Shown here piece by piece: positions 13,638 through 24,658 of a stretch of DNA of 64,000 nucleotides. This stretch comes from Whalleya microplaca (taxonomy: Eukaryota; Ascomycota; Sordariomycetes; Xylariales; Xylariaceae), in NCBI GenBank assembly GCA_022497155.1, contig MU385729.1:496001-560000 (forward strand), read 5' to 3'. The first letter of the stretch is position 1, and every line of letters begins with the position of its first letter. A program made the position numbers and the translations under genes. The notes beneath the pieces are model-generated. The model made no database searches, was not told where the DNA came from, and saw nothing but the letters and a program-made list of their open reading frames with translations.

Positions 13638-15020
13638 ATTACTAGGGGTCTGGAGGCAAAGCTAAAGCAAAGAAAACGAATGACGCTTTAGTCAAGTCAG
13701 GAAATAGAATGCAGTGAAGAAGGCACAAGATGGCTAGATCGATATTGAATTCACCTTTCAAAGTAGACTGAATACATTTCGATCATTCACAAGTCTCTAG
13801 GGCTTTTCCACTAAGGTGAATATCAGACCACTCCCTTCTCAGTGCCAATGAAATCTTACATGGATGATTTTCAGTTCTACAACCAACAAGCATAGACCCT
13901 AACTTGATTGGCAATTGTCGAATGAGAGGCCTACCAGTTGGTCGCTTAGCCGCTGGTGGCTGTACAGTATGTTGGTTGTCTCGGGTAGGTATGCAAAGCT
14001 TGGCATGCTTCAGTCTCCAATTAAACATTACATGTCATGGTGCTTTGACACTTCCAGATCTTGACGAGGAAGAGCGGTCACAGATACTATGTATGATACC
14101 TCGAGCAGCTTATAACATCCAACTGAAATTCTGGGGCCAATCACATTGACTGATAACCGTCGGAAGTCTTGTTCGGATAGAGCAGACTACTAGTAAGTAG
14201 GCGTTTGGCTCTAAAGTCCCGCTGTACCGAAAATGACTTAGAGTGTCCCGAGGGCTCGGGACGCCAAGCCTCATTTCATGTAGAGGTTGCATCAAAATTT
14301 ATTAACTAGAAGCATCAAGCCGATGCCAGCAAATCATCATCGTAGATTCAATATTCGCGTTGTTTAAGCTGAATCAAATTTGACTAGAATTGTTGGGTAG
14401 CAGAAGGAGAATATCCAAATGATCCGGTAAAGAAAATATGACAGTAAAATATCCTTCATAGTAAGTAAAGTAGATACGCATTTCTCATATTTGTTATCCT
14501 TGAAGCAACACTTAGGGTTTATCTCTGATATACATGGTATCAGTCGAGCAGCTATGTTGGAGGAGTTGTTGTTGGCTTAGGATGCCCTGAGCGTAGCCGT
14601 AGCACGATGGAGATTACAGGGAACTTGCATGAGCTGGGCCTCTGGCGTTTATGTATGAGTCAGTTACAGGATGGTATTTAATTCTGACAGGGTTAGCATA
14701 TTTCCCGCTGGCCTCGGACCTTGTTGGTTTGATATAATATGGAAATGACGAATCTGAACCAACATCGCTGTGTGAAAACACCATTACAAGGACTACCGTA
14801 ATACATACATACCAAAGCATCAACATTAGTACACATATACAAAATAGTCAACATACGAAATCCAACCATAAATGCCGCCATAATAATGCCTGGTACCTCA
14901 ATACTTTCCTTTCATGCGTACGAGTCCTTTAGAAGATATGTATTACGACCTTTGCAAAGGCAAGAGCATGCGAACCCGCCACCCCGGCTGATGCAGGATC
15001 TGAGGGCGGCGCTGTAACTA
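13638..15020. other. Intergenic region; one doubtful short frame
   Basis: No convincing gene. A 70-codon frame on the minus strand (14826..14614) starts with a hydrophobic leader (MLMLWYVCITVVLVMVF) and could encode a small secreted peptide, but an equally good intron signal (GTATGT..CACACAG) cuts through it, so I do not call it. Confidence 0.4.
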
Positions 15021-16017
15021 TTATCCTTGTAGCTCTGCGGGTGGCCGATTCCCATCAAGTTCGTGCTTCACACCTTCCGGATGCAGTTCAAGTGGCAATT
15101 CGTTCTGGGGCTGCTGTACTGGCGGATCGGTTCCATCCTCAGCAGATCTCCTTTCACGCCCCCTAATTCGTTTTACGTAGATCGTAAATGCTACTAAGCC
15201 GATGATGACCACCGCCACTCCCAAACCCACTCCCACTCCGACCCCCGTTGCGGCACGAGCTGATAGGCTCGTAGACTCCTGGATAATCGGTGCGAGATTC
15301 GACGATGGCTGTGACGTCGAAACCGGCCCTGGCGTAGCAAGACTTTCAGTAGGGGATGAAATTGTAGACGACGAAGGCGACACTGTAGAGCTTTGTGATG
15401 CTGCTGATATCGTCGAACCAGTGGTTCCAATATTCCATCCAACTACAGCAATAGCACCTACGTACGAATTCGCTGATAAGGTAGTCGTAGCGGTACTCCA
15501 CAAGCTTGAATCGTCCCCGGAGGTCGATGCGAATGTTAATATCGCACCTGAGGATATATCGGACAAGCAGTCTCCCTTTACTGAGCCAGGTATTCCATTC
15601 TCGAGATAATATCCTCTAAAGTTTAATTCGTCAATAAAGCGTCTATGCAAGAGATTCAACCAACGTGTCAACTTACGATGGGCAGCACAGAGCAAGTGTG
15701 CTGGTATCGTCCTTCGTAGATGATGCTAACGTTGTCCACTTGTCAGGACAGGTCAGAGGACCTAAGCTAACAGCTGTGTGATCCGTATCACTCCCACCCC
15801 CAAAACGGCCCTGCTCCCACCAAGTTGTTACAGCTGATGGAGCGCATCGCACATCTGTATCGATGTCTAAGCCATATCCAGGATCGAAGGCGACAAGGCT
15901 AGGTCCATCGAGACGGAAGTGACTAGCACACTCGACGGGAGGCGTGAAGACCGTGGTGAGGGGAATAAATGATGTAACAACGCCGCTACTCGTTTCCGCG
16001 GGATAGACACGCGACAT
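15021..16017 (-). CDS. Single-pass membrane protein of fungal type, unknown function
   Basis: Exons 16017..15677 and 15642..15021; 320 aa. The intron 15676..15643 has GTAAGT and ATAG ends but is only 34 bp, unusually short. The N-terminal half is rich in Thr/Cys/Trp phrases (TTVFTPPVECASHF, TCPDKWTT, ALCCPS) seen in a large group of fungal surface proteins. Then come a Ser/Thr-rich stalk (about residues 180-245), a membrane helix (GLGVAVVIIGLVAFTIYV, about 250-268) and an acidic/proline-rich cytoplasmic tail of about 50 residues. No signal peptide is visible, as is common in this group. It may be a wall- or stress-related surface protein; no enzymatic motif was seen. Confidence 0.75.
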
Positions 16018-17489
16018 TGGAACTTCTTGGGGATTTAGCTGGTCAGTATTGGCACCATATCACAAGAATGCTAAAAAAGTCTCATCGACTCGATATCAAA
16101 AGTCAGCAGGTCGTTTTGACGCAAATATGAAAGAGGGTAGAAGCCAAACAACACTTCCCCTGCATATCTTAGCCCAACTAGTAGCACTACTCTGAATCAT
16201 GCATGTAAAATTTCAGAGGATTTGTTGGTTGCATGTTACCTAGAGAATATTAAGAGATTGGCGAGCAGCAACATTTCATGGGTCTTCTCGCTAATATCTT
16301 ATGACAACCACCCACCCAGGATATTTTTGCAGCCACGCCGCCCAAAGATTGTCAAATTACAGGGCTCATCTGACTGCGCATGCCACCAATTATCGAGTTC
16401 ATGATGTCACTTTGATTACTCTTCCCTCGTTTCGAATCCGACTACCGATGCTATCATCTTCAAAGGTAGAAGAAGAGTTTTCCTTAGGAGATCTCTACTA
16501 TAGGTCGGCCCATGTAATAATATAAGTGGAGTGGCTCTGGTAGTGAATGTATGCGTTTATTCAAATCCCCTGTGGCGATCTTATAGATATATATTTCTCT
16601 TACAATGATGACTTCAGAATACTTCATCTGGCCTTGTTGATATTGAAACGTTTCCTTGTAGCGGACTCTTCCCACTGTATCTCCCCACGGTGAAATTTTA
16701 CATTATTTCAGGGGGTAGCCTGTGCTGCACTCTGTCTGGACTAGTAGGATTTTACGTGAAAGATATTACTTACCCTCCCATATATATACCATGTGAACTG
16801 GTATATCTGCGGGAAGACTCGGTTAATTTTGGGCTTCCTTAATGTACACTTATCTACGCAGTCCAGATGTTGGAATCCGTTACGTTATGGCGTTAGTTGG
16901 GGCCAGAAAATCAGGAGTCTCTACTATGGGTTCTCTGTGTCAAAGTGAGGTAGCTGGTAGGACCAACACTGATCGTCTATATGTAGTTGGACCTCTGGCG
17001 AGGTCTCTTAAACCTGATGCCTATCTAATACAACTAATGGTTGCCCTTCTATTTCAACATTAATTTATTAAACATCTTGATGACAGACAAAGACAATTAT
17101 TTTAGACCCTAAGCTTCAAGATGATTTAATATAATCTTTCAATCAATTTACGATTAAGATATTGACCCGCCTGTGGGTAGTTATTTACATAGACTCAAGG
17201 ATACAAGGGGTATTTTCACAACCTGCCCCAAGCTGCATAAGCTGTGTAAGTGCACAGACATGCCTATCTACTAACCCAAACCCGATCCGCCATTGTTCCA
17301 TAATCACCTCTTAAACGTCATCAGTATGCCTAGATGTTGGAAGTTCGAATTGAATCCGAACGGTTGTTAATGGACTTGGAGACATCGGTCCACGTCTCAT
17401 CTTGACCAGTGTCTATACTCAATCTCCAGCTAGGTGGTCTGGGTAAACGGGCAACTCGCTATCAAATCTCGCAGAGTCCCCCATGGTTA
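16018..17489. other. Intergenic region, no gene seen
   Basis: AT-rich, with scattered short frames only. Nothing recognisable as RNA, repeat or protein family. Confidence 0.45.
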
Positions 17490-17897
17490 TTATAGTATCA
17501 AGAACGGAGTCGTGAAGTCTCCGTGCTTTCGCTCGCAGCCCGTTAACCTAGACGCACGCACTTGGGCTTGGGTCTCCCTAGCGCCGGCATCTTGATCTCC
17601 CTGGGTGAAGAGCGAGCGGAATGATATGAGGCAAGCAATTGTAAATGCTTCAGAGAATTTATAAAGAGCTCTGAATCCCATGAAGAGATACTTACAGACG
17701 ATAAATTCGATGCTAAACCAGAACCAGATCGAAGTCACGTTCATTGTTCTCAAATGATTTTCATCGACTGATTTATAAACACCGAAAATGCTACCTCTAA
17801 CAATAGCCACGGAGATAGTGAATGCAACCAGAGAAAAGATAGCTGAAAGTATGAGCTTCTTCCGAAGGCTGATCCTGACGCTCCAAAGGATTGCCAT
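17490..17897 (-). pseudogene. Remnant of a rhodopsin-domain (SAT5/PTH11-like) integral membrane protein
   Basis: Two blocks, 17897..17696 and 17647..17490, joined by a 48-bp intron (GTAAGT..TGAAG), give about 119 aa. They match the last three helices of the large fungal rhodopsin-domain family: MAILWSVRISLRKKLIL, IFSLVAFTISVAIVRGSIFG, and after the splice EFIVSFTIACLISFRSLF. The first four helices are missing. Upstream in the reading direction (17900-18010) there is an in-frame stop three codons before the first ATG, although a fragment resembling the preceding helix (LDAISDALS) can be seen in another frame. I read this as a 5'-truncated decayed copy; a short expressed protein is possible but unlikely to work as a receptor. 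Confidence 0.65.
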
Positions 17898-18747
17898 GGG
17901 GAAGACAATTATTGTAGCATTTCAATAAGCTCAAGTCTTCATCCTTGAAAATTTTCAAAGACAAACTTAGCGCATCGGAAATTGCATCAAGAGGACACGA
18001 TACAATGTAAACGTTATTCGAGGCGACCCCTTTCTCGTAGCTTGCAAAATTGGCGAAGATATATTACCTTGGTGGAAACGAGGACTTGAAGTCAATGAGA
18101 CCGATCATGGTCGCTATAGAATATTTCTAACTTTAAGTTAAGTAGGGGCGCAGGCCGGCCTGGGTCACCCAACATATATGTGCTCTTGTAGGGCCTACTT
18201 TATATGTAATTGGTAGATAAATCGTGACTCCCATGCATACAACTAATACATGAAATACATATAGAATTCCCCAGAGTTTCCGAATATGTACGACTATCAT
18301 TTCCCCCTCGCGGTTTCATTATACTACTTACAATTATATGTTGCAAATATTACTCTCGTAATTGCCTAGGCCAAGTATGTGGACATTGGGAATGCAATAT
18401 GAGTAAGATCGACTCAGACGCAGCCAATGTACGTAGCAAATACGAAAGGTCTTATTACCCAGACTCCTTGTACTTAACAACTCATGGACAATAAATATAT
18501 GTACCCCTACATATATTGTATGTAACCTTGGGCAAATTGGCTGTATGTTGCGGCGCAGGGGGCGTAGCCAAATAGCAACTTGGTAACAGAAGCTGCTACC
18601 CAGCACACCAAATCGTCCCCTGCTTGGCCCCCAACCCCCCAAAATCTCTTCCTCAGCTTACGCAATTGGGAGTTCATCGAGTCTCTCAACAGAAAGACAG
18701 AGACGCAGATTCCCTCTAGCAGTTTCATTGGGACTCGCAACCGTAAA
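17898..18747. other. Intergenic region with possible decayed 5' part of the membrane-protein remnant
   Basis: About 17900-18130 may contain degraded sequence of the adjacent rhodopsin-domain remnant (minus strand). The rest is the upstream region of the P450 gene. No intact gene. Confidence 0.45.
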
Positions 18748-20415
18748 ATGATCTCTGGTTTTGGAAACGCCCTCTTGGGGGCAATTGCAGGCGCCTACAT
18801 ATTCCTGCGAGCACTCTTCCATTTCACACAGGATGCAAAGGAACCACGAGCTATCGCCAATACTATTCCTTTCGTGACGCCTCTCTTAGAGATGGTTGCT
18901 AAGAAGGCCAAATTTTACAGTGTGATGAGGTGGGCACCGCAGAATAGTTCCTCAGAAAACCTGCTAATATCTTGAAACGACAGAGACAAATATAACCTTC
19001 CACTGTATACCTTGCGGATGCCCGGCTCGAGAATATACATCATCAATTCCACGGCTCTTATTCTCGTAGTCCAGCGTCAGTTCCGCACACTAGCCTTCAC
19101 TGCTCTAGAGTCAAAGCTGGCTCGAGATTTGATGGGTGTTAACAAAAGAACACATGAAATCATATCTTGCAATCTCGTACGCGATGAAGGCTATTTGATG
19201 ATGTTTCCCAAATACATCCACTCTGCTGTAAGCGCTGAGCCGGCTTTAGATGCCATGAACAGAAGATCGGTCGAGGTCCTAGCCAATTCTTTGGACAAAT
19301 GGGCAAGGGAGGGAGCTGTGACGGTCAAAATGTACCATTGGACACGCCACGAGCACTTGGTGGAGACCACGGAAGGGGTCTATGGCCCTAAAAACCCTTT
19401 TCGGGACCCTGTTATGGAGGAAGCATGGAAGTAAGTGTCAATATTGGTGACTTAATCCCCTCTCCCTCATGCTTACGAACATAGCCGATTCGAGCCGGGA
19501 ATCATGATGTTCGTTTTAAAGCTCTGGTCACAGATCTTGGCCAAGGAGAGCTTTCAGGCTCGCGAATACATGGGCAAGATTTGGGAACGTTACTTTGAAG
19601 AGGGCGCGTTCAAGGAGGGCTCTAAGCTTGTACAAAGCCGACTCAAGATCAACGAAGACTTCGATATTCCAATCGAGCAGACAGCGAAAATGGAAGTAGG
19701 CGGTTCGCTGGCGATCCTCGCTAATACGCTTCCGGCGACTTTTTGGATGATATATCACATCTTCTCTGACCCAACCGTGTTAGAGGACATTAGAGCCGAG
19801 CTTTCTGAACACGTGAAGGATGTAGATGATGTATGCACTATCGACCTCGCTGATGTTAAAGGATCTTGCCCTATCTTACTATCTACGTTCAAAGAGATGT
19901 ATCGATAGAATGCGATCGGCGTATCTGCTCGTATAGCGCTGGAGGATCATATGCTTGATAACAAATATCTCATCAAGAAAGGAAGTACAGTGATGATTCC
20001 CTCAAAAGTACAGCATACCGTCCCCTCAATCTGGGGTGAAACGGTAGACAAATTTCACCACAAGAGATTCATGCGGCAGCCCGGCATTAAACCACCCAAC
20101 CCGGTTGCTTTCCGTGGCTTTGGTGGAGGGACGACATTGTGTCCGGGGCGGCATTTCGTGTCTACAGAGGTCCTAATGTTCTCTGCTTTAATGGCTTTGA
20201 GATTGGACATTCGCCCAGTAGGTGGGAAATGGTCTCGGCCCCCAACTGAAAATTCACCCCTAGTAGCGGCCGTGCCTGTACCAGATTGGGATATAGATGT
20301 TGAAATCCGCCCGAGGGACGATAGGGAGTGGAGTGTCTCTTTCTCAGACTCCGATAAGGACATTGAAATTTCGGCAGAAGACATTGGAGGACCGAAGGCG
20401 AGTCCAGTATATTGA
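18748..20415 (+). pseudogene. Cytochrome P450 with one in-frame TAG (possible pseudogene or recoded gene)
   Basis: Exons 18748..18929, 18984..19430 and 19485..20415 form one frame of 520 codons, interrupted only by TAG at 19906-19908 (codon 351). It begins with a membrane anchor (MISGFGNALLGAIAGAYIFL) and has the I-helix region ANTLPATFWMIYHIF, the K-helix ExxR motif EMYR directly before the stop, the PERF-like region KFHHKRF, and the heme-binding loop FGGGTTLCPGRHF with its cysteine. It resembles the fungal P450s related to CYP7/CYP8 in ending with DVEIRPRDDREW. After the TAG the frame continues at once as NAIGVSARIALEDHMLDNKYLIKKGS, which is normal P450 sequence, so there is no frameshift or lost exon. 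No intron can remove the stop. Truncation would delete the heme loop and abolish activity. Confidence 0.85.
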
Positions 20416-23400
20416 CACTCATCAGCGGATTAGGACCCGACGTTATTCTAACGAGATCTCTATTAGACTGCAATCCAGAGACATTTTATGTAATACTAGT
20501 AAACTGAACATAGTATACTCGGTCAAACGAGAAATCGGGAGAACACGAAAGTCATCTTTCGACTAGCGCTCTCATGCAAGCTATAATATGAGGACCAGGT
20601 ACTATCTAGACGCAGTGGCTAAGTATAAAGCAAAAAGGAAAAAGCCACAGAACAAGATGAAGGAAGAGAAATCTAACGAGGCCTCATGCTATACCGATAA
20701 AAGGCAACGAATGCAATACTCGTTCCAACTAGCTACCTCGAATGTCATTGATGTGGGGTATTGATAATATACTATGTAGTTGTGCATATGATGGACTGAA
20801 AGAAGTATGTACGAGGGTGGGACCATCGCAACTGAAGGCATTTCCCGTCTTTCTAACTGTAAGCTTGACACGTTTCATCCACTAACCTTATCAGTGCTTT
20901 TCGCCGACGTTGAATGAAACCGTGATAGTGGGCTGGTGGATCAGTACGTGGGAAAATGGATGCAACGAGTGATGGATATAAGTCATACACCACGATTACC
21001 TGGTTGACTGCCAATTTATGCTGCTACTTAGAATCCGAAAACCTTAGGATAAGTGACTTCATGAATAACACACTACAGTTATCTTAATGGTTGGAGTTAT
21101 ACTTTCTTCGTATTGGGCTCGAGATCTGGCAAGTTTAGCTCCAGATATTCATACAGTATATCATTGAGCTCCTAATTCATCCAGGGAGCGTAGTAGGACA
21201 TCGATCGACTCGATGTATAGCATGGGAAACAAAGGTGCTTGAATTGAAGAGCTACTGATACATCTAGTTAGATGTCCCACACACTATATCATACTCCAGG
21301 AATATCCACCTAGGGCCCTACATATAGTTAGACTTTGTGCACCTCAATCGGTGCTTATGCTCTTGACAACCAGAGCGTGTTAGCCTAGGCTTACCACTCT
21401 TATTATGTCTCCAAGCTTAGTAATTCTAAGTTCCGTCTCTCCCTCAATTAGCTCATGTAACTAATCGTCAAGAACTATAGCCTACAAGTACATCACGACT
21501 AATAGACTCTGAGTTGCATCTTTAGCGAAAATGACTGTAGTGTGTATTATGTCACCACGTTTTGTTAGAATAGGTGAGGCCGCGGAAAAAATACTATTTA
21601 CCGACTTGTAAAATGTACGCCGATATGAGTACACAGCAGTAAATATTTCTTTTTAGGGATTTCGTGAAGTGTAACTACTTGTTACTTGTTGTTACAACCA
21701 CCCATTCCTGAATATCCCCGCAACCAGCTACCACGTGATTTATGGTCGCCAAGGCCTTTAGTGGCTTGGCAACCAACTTCCATTTACTAGGAAGCTATTT
21801 AGATATAAAAGGCTGTATTTCGCCGTCCCTTAGATAATCTCTCTTTACTAGCCAGCGATCAATTTAAGTATTTTACCTTTCACGCCTTCTGTTATCTCAA
21901 ATCAAGACCTGTGGTAACGGCTTCGTTACACTTGTTAACGTATGCGGACTTAGATCATGTGGGATGCTTCTCATGTATCTCTCATGACTAGACTATCACA
22001 CGATGTTAAACTTCTACAACACAACTGATAGTTGGTAGGGTAATATCTTGATGTAAAGGCTATGTCGACATAGAATGTTCAACATCGGCGAATGTTTACT
22101 TGAATCATAGCCACTTAATCGACAAATCAAAGTCCTGTCGGTTATTAATGCCGAAGTTCAGTGCTTCCACAGTGTGGAATGTGAAGGGCCTAGATGACAT
22201 TGGACTAAGCTCAGGGTTTAAGGGTCCACATGTGTATTTACACAAGCCGTTCAATCCCCAATAGAACTTTGCGAGCAATACTCTATCTCGATTATTAGTC
22301 ACCTAGAGGGTTCGTACCTGACCGCATTTAATTGATAGTTTCAATAACAGTACAATTACAAATATGTAAATGCTGAATGCGGACTTCGGAACTCGAGATT
22401 TTTCAATTCAAAAGATCGAGTATTAATGATAAAGGTTAGATCAATAGATTAGAATATTGTTTGCATAACAATGTTGTATTGTAGTGGAGTTCGGTGTTTC
22501 ACCGGAATGCGTTTATAGGAACTGTCGATAGCCCATTTTCTTTTTCCTTTTCACTCATGCAGCTTTCAATAAGGCGATTAGTTACAAAAAGACTTATGTT
22601 CGTTTTGATCACAATGACTGAACACTGTTGGTGATTGGTAGCTAGTTACAAGGCTTTGACTTTTGTGAATAGCTTCATCATCACCACCTAACTCCCCCAT
22701 ACTGGGGAAATCCACCATACCCGGTGATAGTGTATATTAAATGGAGTGAGCGGGTTACTTGACTTACTCTACTAGAGTAATTGCTTCGGAACAAGCGCTT
22801 GAATCGAAATTCTAACTAGGACATATTAAAGTGTTACAAGCTTTTTAACCAATCTACGCTTCAGTGAGCCACTGGATGTTTGTAGATCCCAATTAAGTAT
22901 ACATGTCTTGAGTATAAAAATAACATGACTATTACTTTTCCAAGCGAGCTAGTTGACATTTAGAAACTATATTAAGCTATTTACCTGTCAAATTCGTCTT
23001 ATCGGGTCGATCCATAGGATCAGTTGACCTAAAATACGGGTAGTTCAAGTCCAGTTAAAATCGCGGCAAATTCCATTGCAAGTGATCCATCGGCATCTTT
23101 CGTCGGCATCTCCCCAACAAGCTTCCCGAATCTGTGATCGATATCAATAATCGAGTATATATGAACAGATACCCTACATGTGAGAATCAATCGTTTTCTC
23201 AGTCATATCATTCAGCGCTTCTTAAGGTCGGTTCCTTGATATATTCCTCCTACCAGATCCAACAACACCACATTCAGTATTCAAGCTATTCTGTACTTCC
23301 CGCAACATCAGGCGTGTGGCCTCGTCAAGAAACAAAAAAGCCATATTCATCTCTCTCGTTGAGCATTATCTCAAAACTCGGCACGACTCGTTCCACCTTC

Positions 23401-23420
23401 CACCAAACAACAGCACCAGG
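20416..23420. other. 3-kb AT-rich gene-free stretch
   Basis: No credible coding frame, RNA gene or inverted-repeat element was found by eye. Composition is distinctly AT-rich compared with flanking genes. It could be an old, mutated transposon relic, but no recognisable element remains. Confidence 0.5.
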
Positions 23421-23774
23421 ATGTTCATCAACCTCCCTTTCGTTCTCGCATTGACGTGGGCATTTCCCAACGCCAATGGCGACTTAACCGAGCAACAAGA
23501 GCTCTCCACCAAGACTCAGACAACCTTTTCTATAAAACAAAATGCGAGCCTGTGTCAAATGGATATTAAGAATGCCTGTGGCTGCAGCGCGACTGTCACC
23601 ATGGGGCAGAACAGATGCTCAGGTGCTACACCGACCGAGCATCCCGATTTCAAAGGCTCTTGTCCTGGCGACCTGCAACTCACACTAGTTGGCGACAATA
23701 TCCAAGCTTTTTATTCGACAGAACACTGCACTGTTGGCTGCACTCTAGGTCGGGGTGATGGTTCTTCTTGCTAA
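23421..23774 (+). CDS. Small secreted cysteine-rich protein
   Basis: 117 aa from the ATG at 23421. A signal peptide (MFINLPFVLALTWAFPNANG) is followed by a mature part of about 97 residues with eight cysteines in the pattern C-x7-C-x-C-x10-C-x14-C-x21-C-x3-C-x9-C, an even number that could form four disulfides. The last cysteine is the final residue. No family was recognised. Size, signal and cysteines fit the broad class of secreted effector-like or antimicrobial proteins, but function is unknown. It stands alone next to a 3-kb AT-rich desert, a common setting for such genes. The in-frame region further 5' has no ATG. Confidence 0.7.
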   Translation: MFINLPFVLALTWAFPNANGDLTEQQELSTKTQTTFSIKQNASLCQMDIKNACGCSATVTMGQNRCSGATPTEHPDFKGSCPGDLQLTLVGDNIQAFYSTEHCTVGCTLGRGDGSSC

Positions 23775-24658
23775 AGAAAGCATGGATGATGGGTAGAAGA
23801 ATCTGGAAAGGAAACCTATATTGACCCGTAAGGGCTAGTAGGGTAGACAAATTGATCTTTATTTTTATGGGATGATTTGGAAATGACAGTATTGATCTCA
23901 TGAATTGTGATGATACCAAATAATCTTGTTAATAAGTGCAATGAACATAGACATCTTGAACCTCATTAAAACTGAGTCTAAATCACAAGCCCTTCAAACT
24001 GACCCAACTAGGTGGGACGTACAAAGCCAGTAAAGAATTCAGTCTGGGATGGGTTTGAAGACTATTGGTGTCTAAACATCTATTGGGGAACCACCTAGAA
24101 TCTGTTAAGAAGCAACGTTGCCATCGAGAAGGTAGTACGCTTTAGCTAAAGTTCTATTAATGTGAGATAGCTAGTATACTTTATGCTAGCTTATTGTTCG
24201 TTTGTATCCGGTGAAACTTCATGATATATGTTTATATAAACACGGGTTATCAGTATCATTGTTGTTTTCATTAGGGAAATATCATCACTAGAGTTTTCAG
24301 GGGCGTAGCCCTGAGCTATATAGCTACAAGTGTGGGGGGCATATACCAACCACCCAACTACTAGCCACCCCATAATCAGACAATATGAACAGCAATCACA
24401 TTCTATTGCAAGATTAGAAACTCATCTTCTGGTGAATCATCTTCAGCCCTTAACATACTACTGATTTCATGCCTAGATATTTTCTTGTGAGATGCCAGGA
24501 AAATCTATGGTTCTAATCTTGAATACAACGCCGATCAGTCAAAATCTACTTCTACTTGCTTAGAATATCCCAAAGGATGTCAATTACGATGAAATGAATT
24601 GCGTGTCTGGGACTGTATAGACTAGGCAAATAACCAAAACTCAATGATTTCTTCAACT
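23775..24658. other. Intergenic region, no gene seen
   Basis: Convergent 3' flanks of the small secreted protein gene and the hexokinase gene. AT-rich, no recognisable element. Confidence 0.5.

Noticed and set aside
14614..14881. Short minus-strand frame with hydrophobic leader that could encode a secreted peptide
   Set aside because: Only 60-70 codons, competing splice signals, no cysteine pattern or family resemblance.
19896..19950. An intron that would remove the P450 TAG
   Set aside because: The only GT close upstream would make an intron of about 10 bp; the frame continues perfectly across the site, so no splice explains it.
20416..23420. Complete transposon or RIP-mutated element in the AT-rich desert
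   Set aside because: No terminal repeats, transposase remnant or duplicated segment could be found by eye; simply AT-rich.
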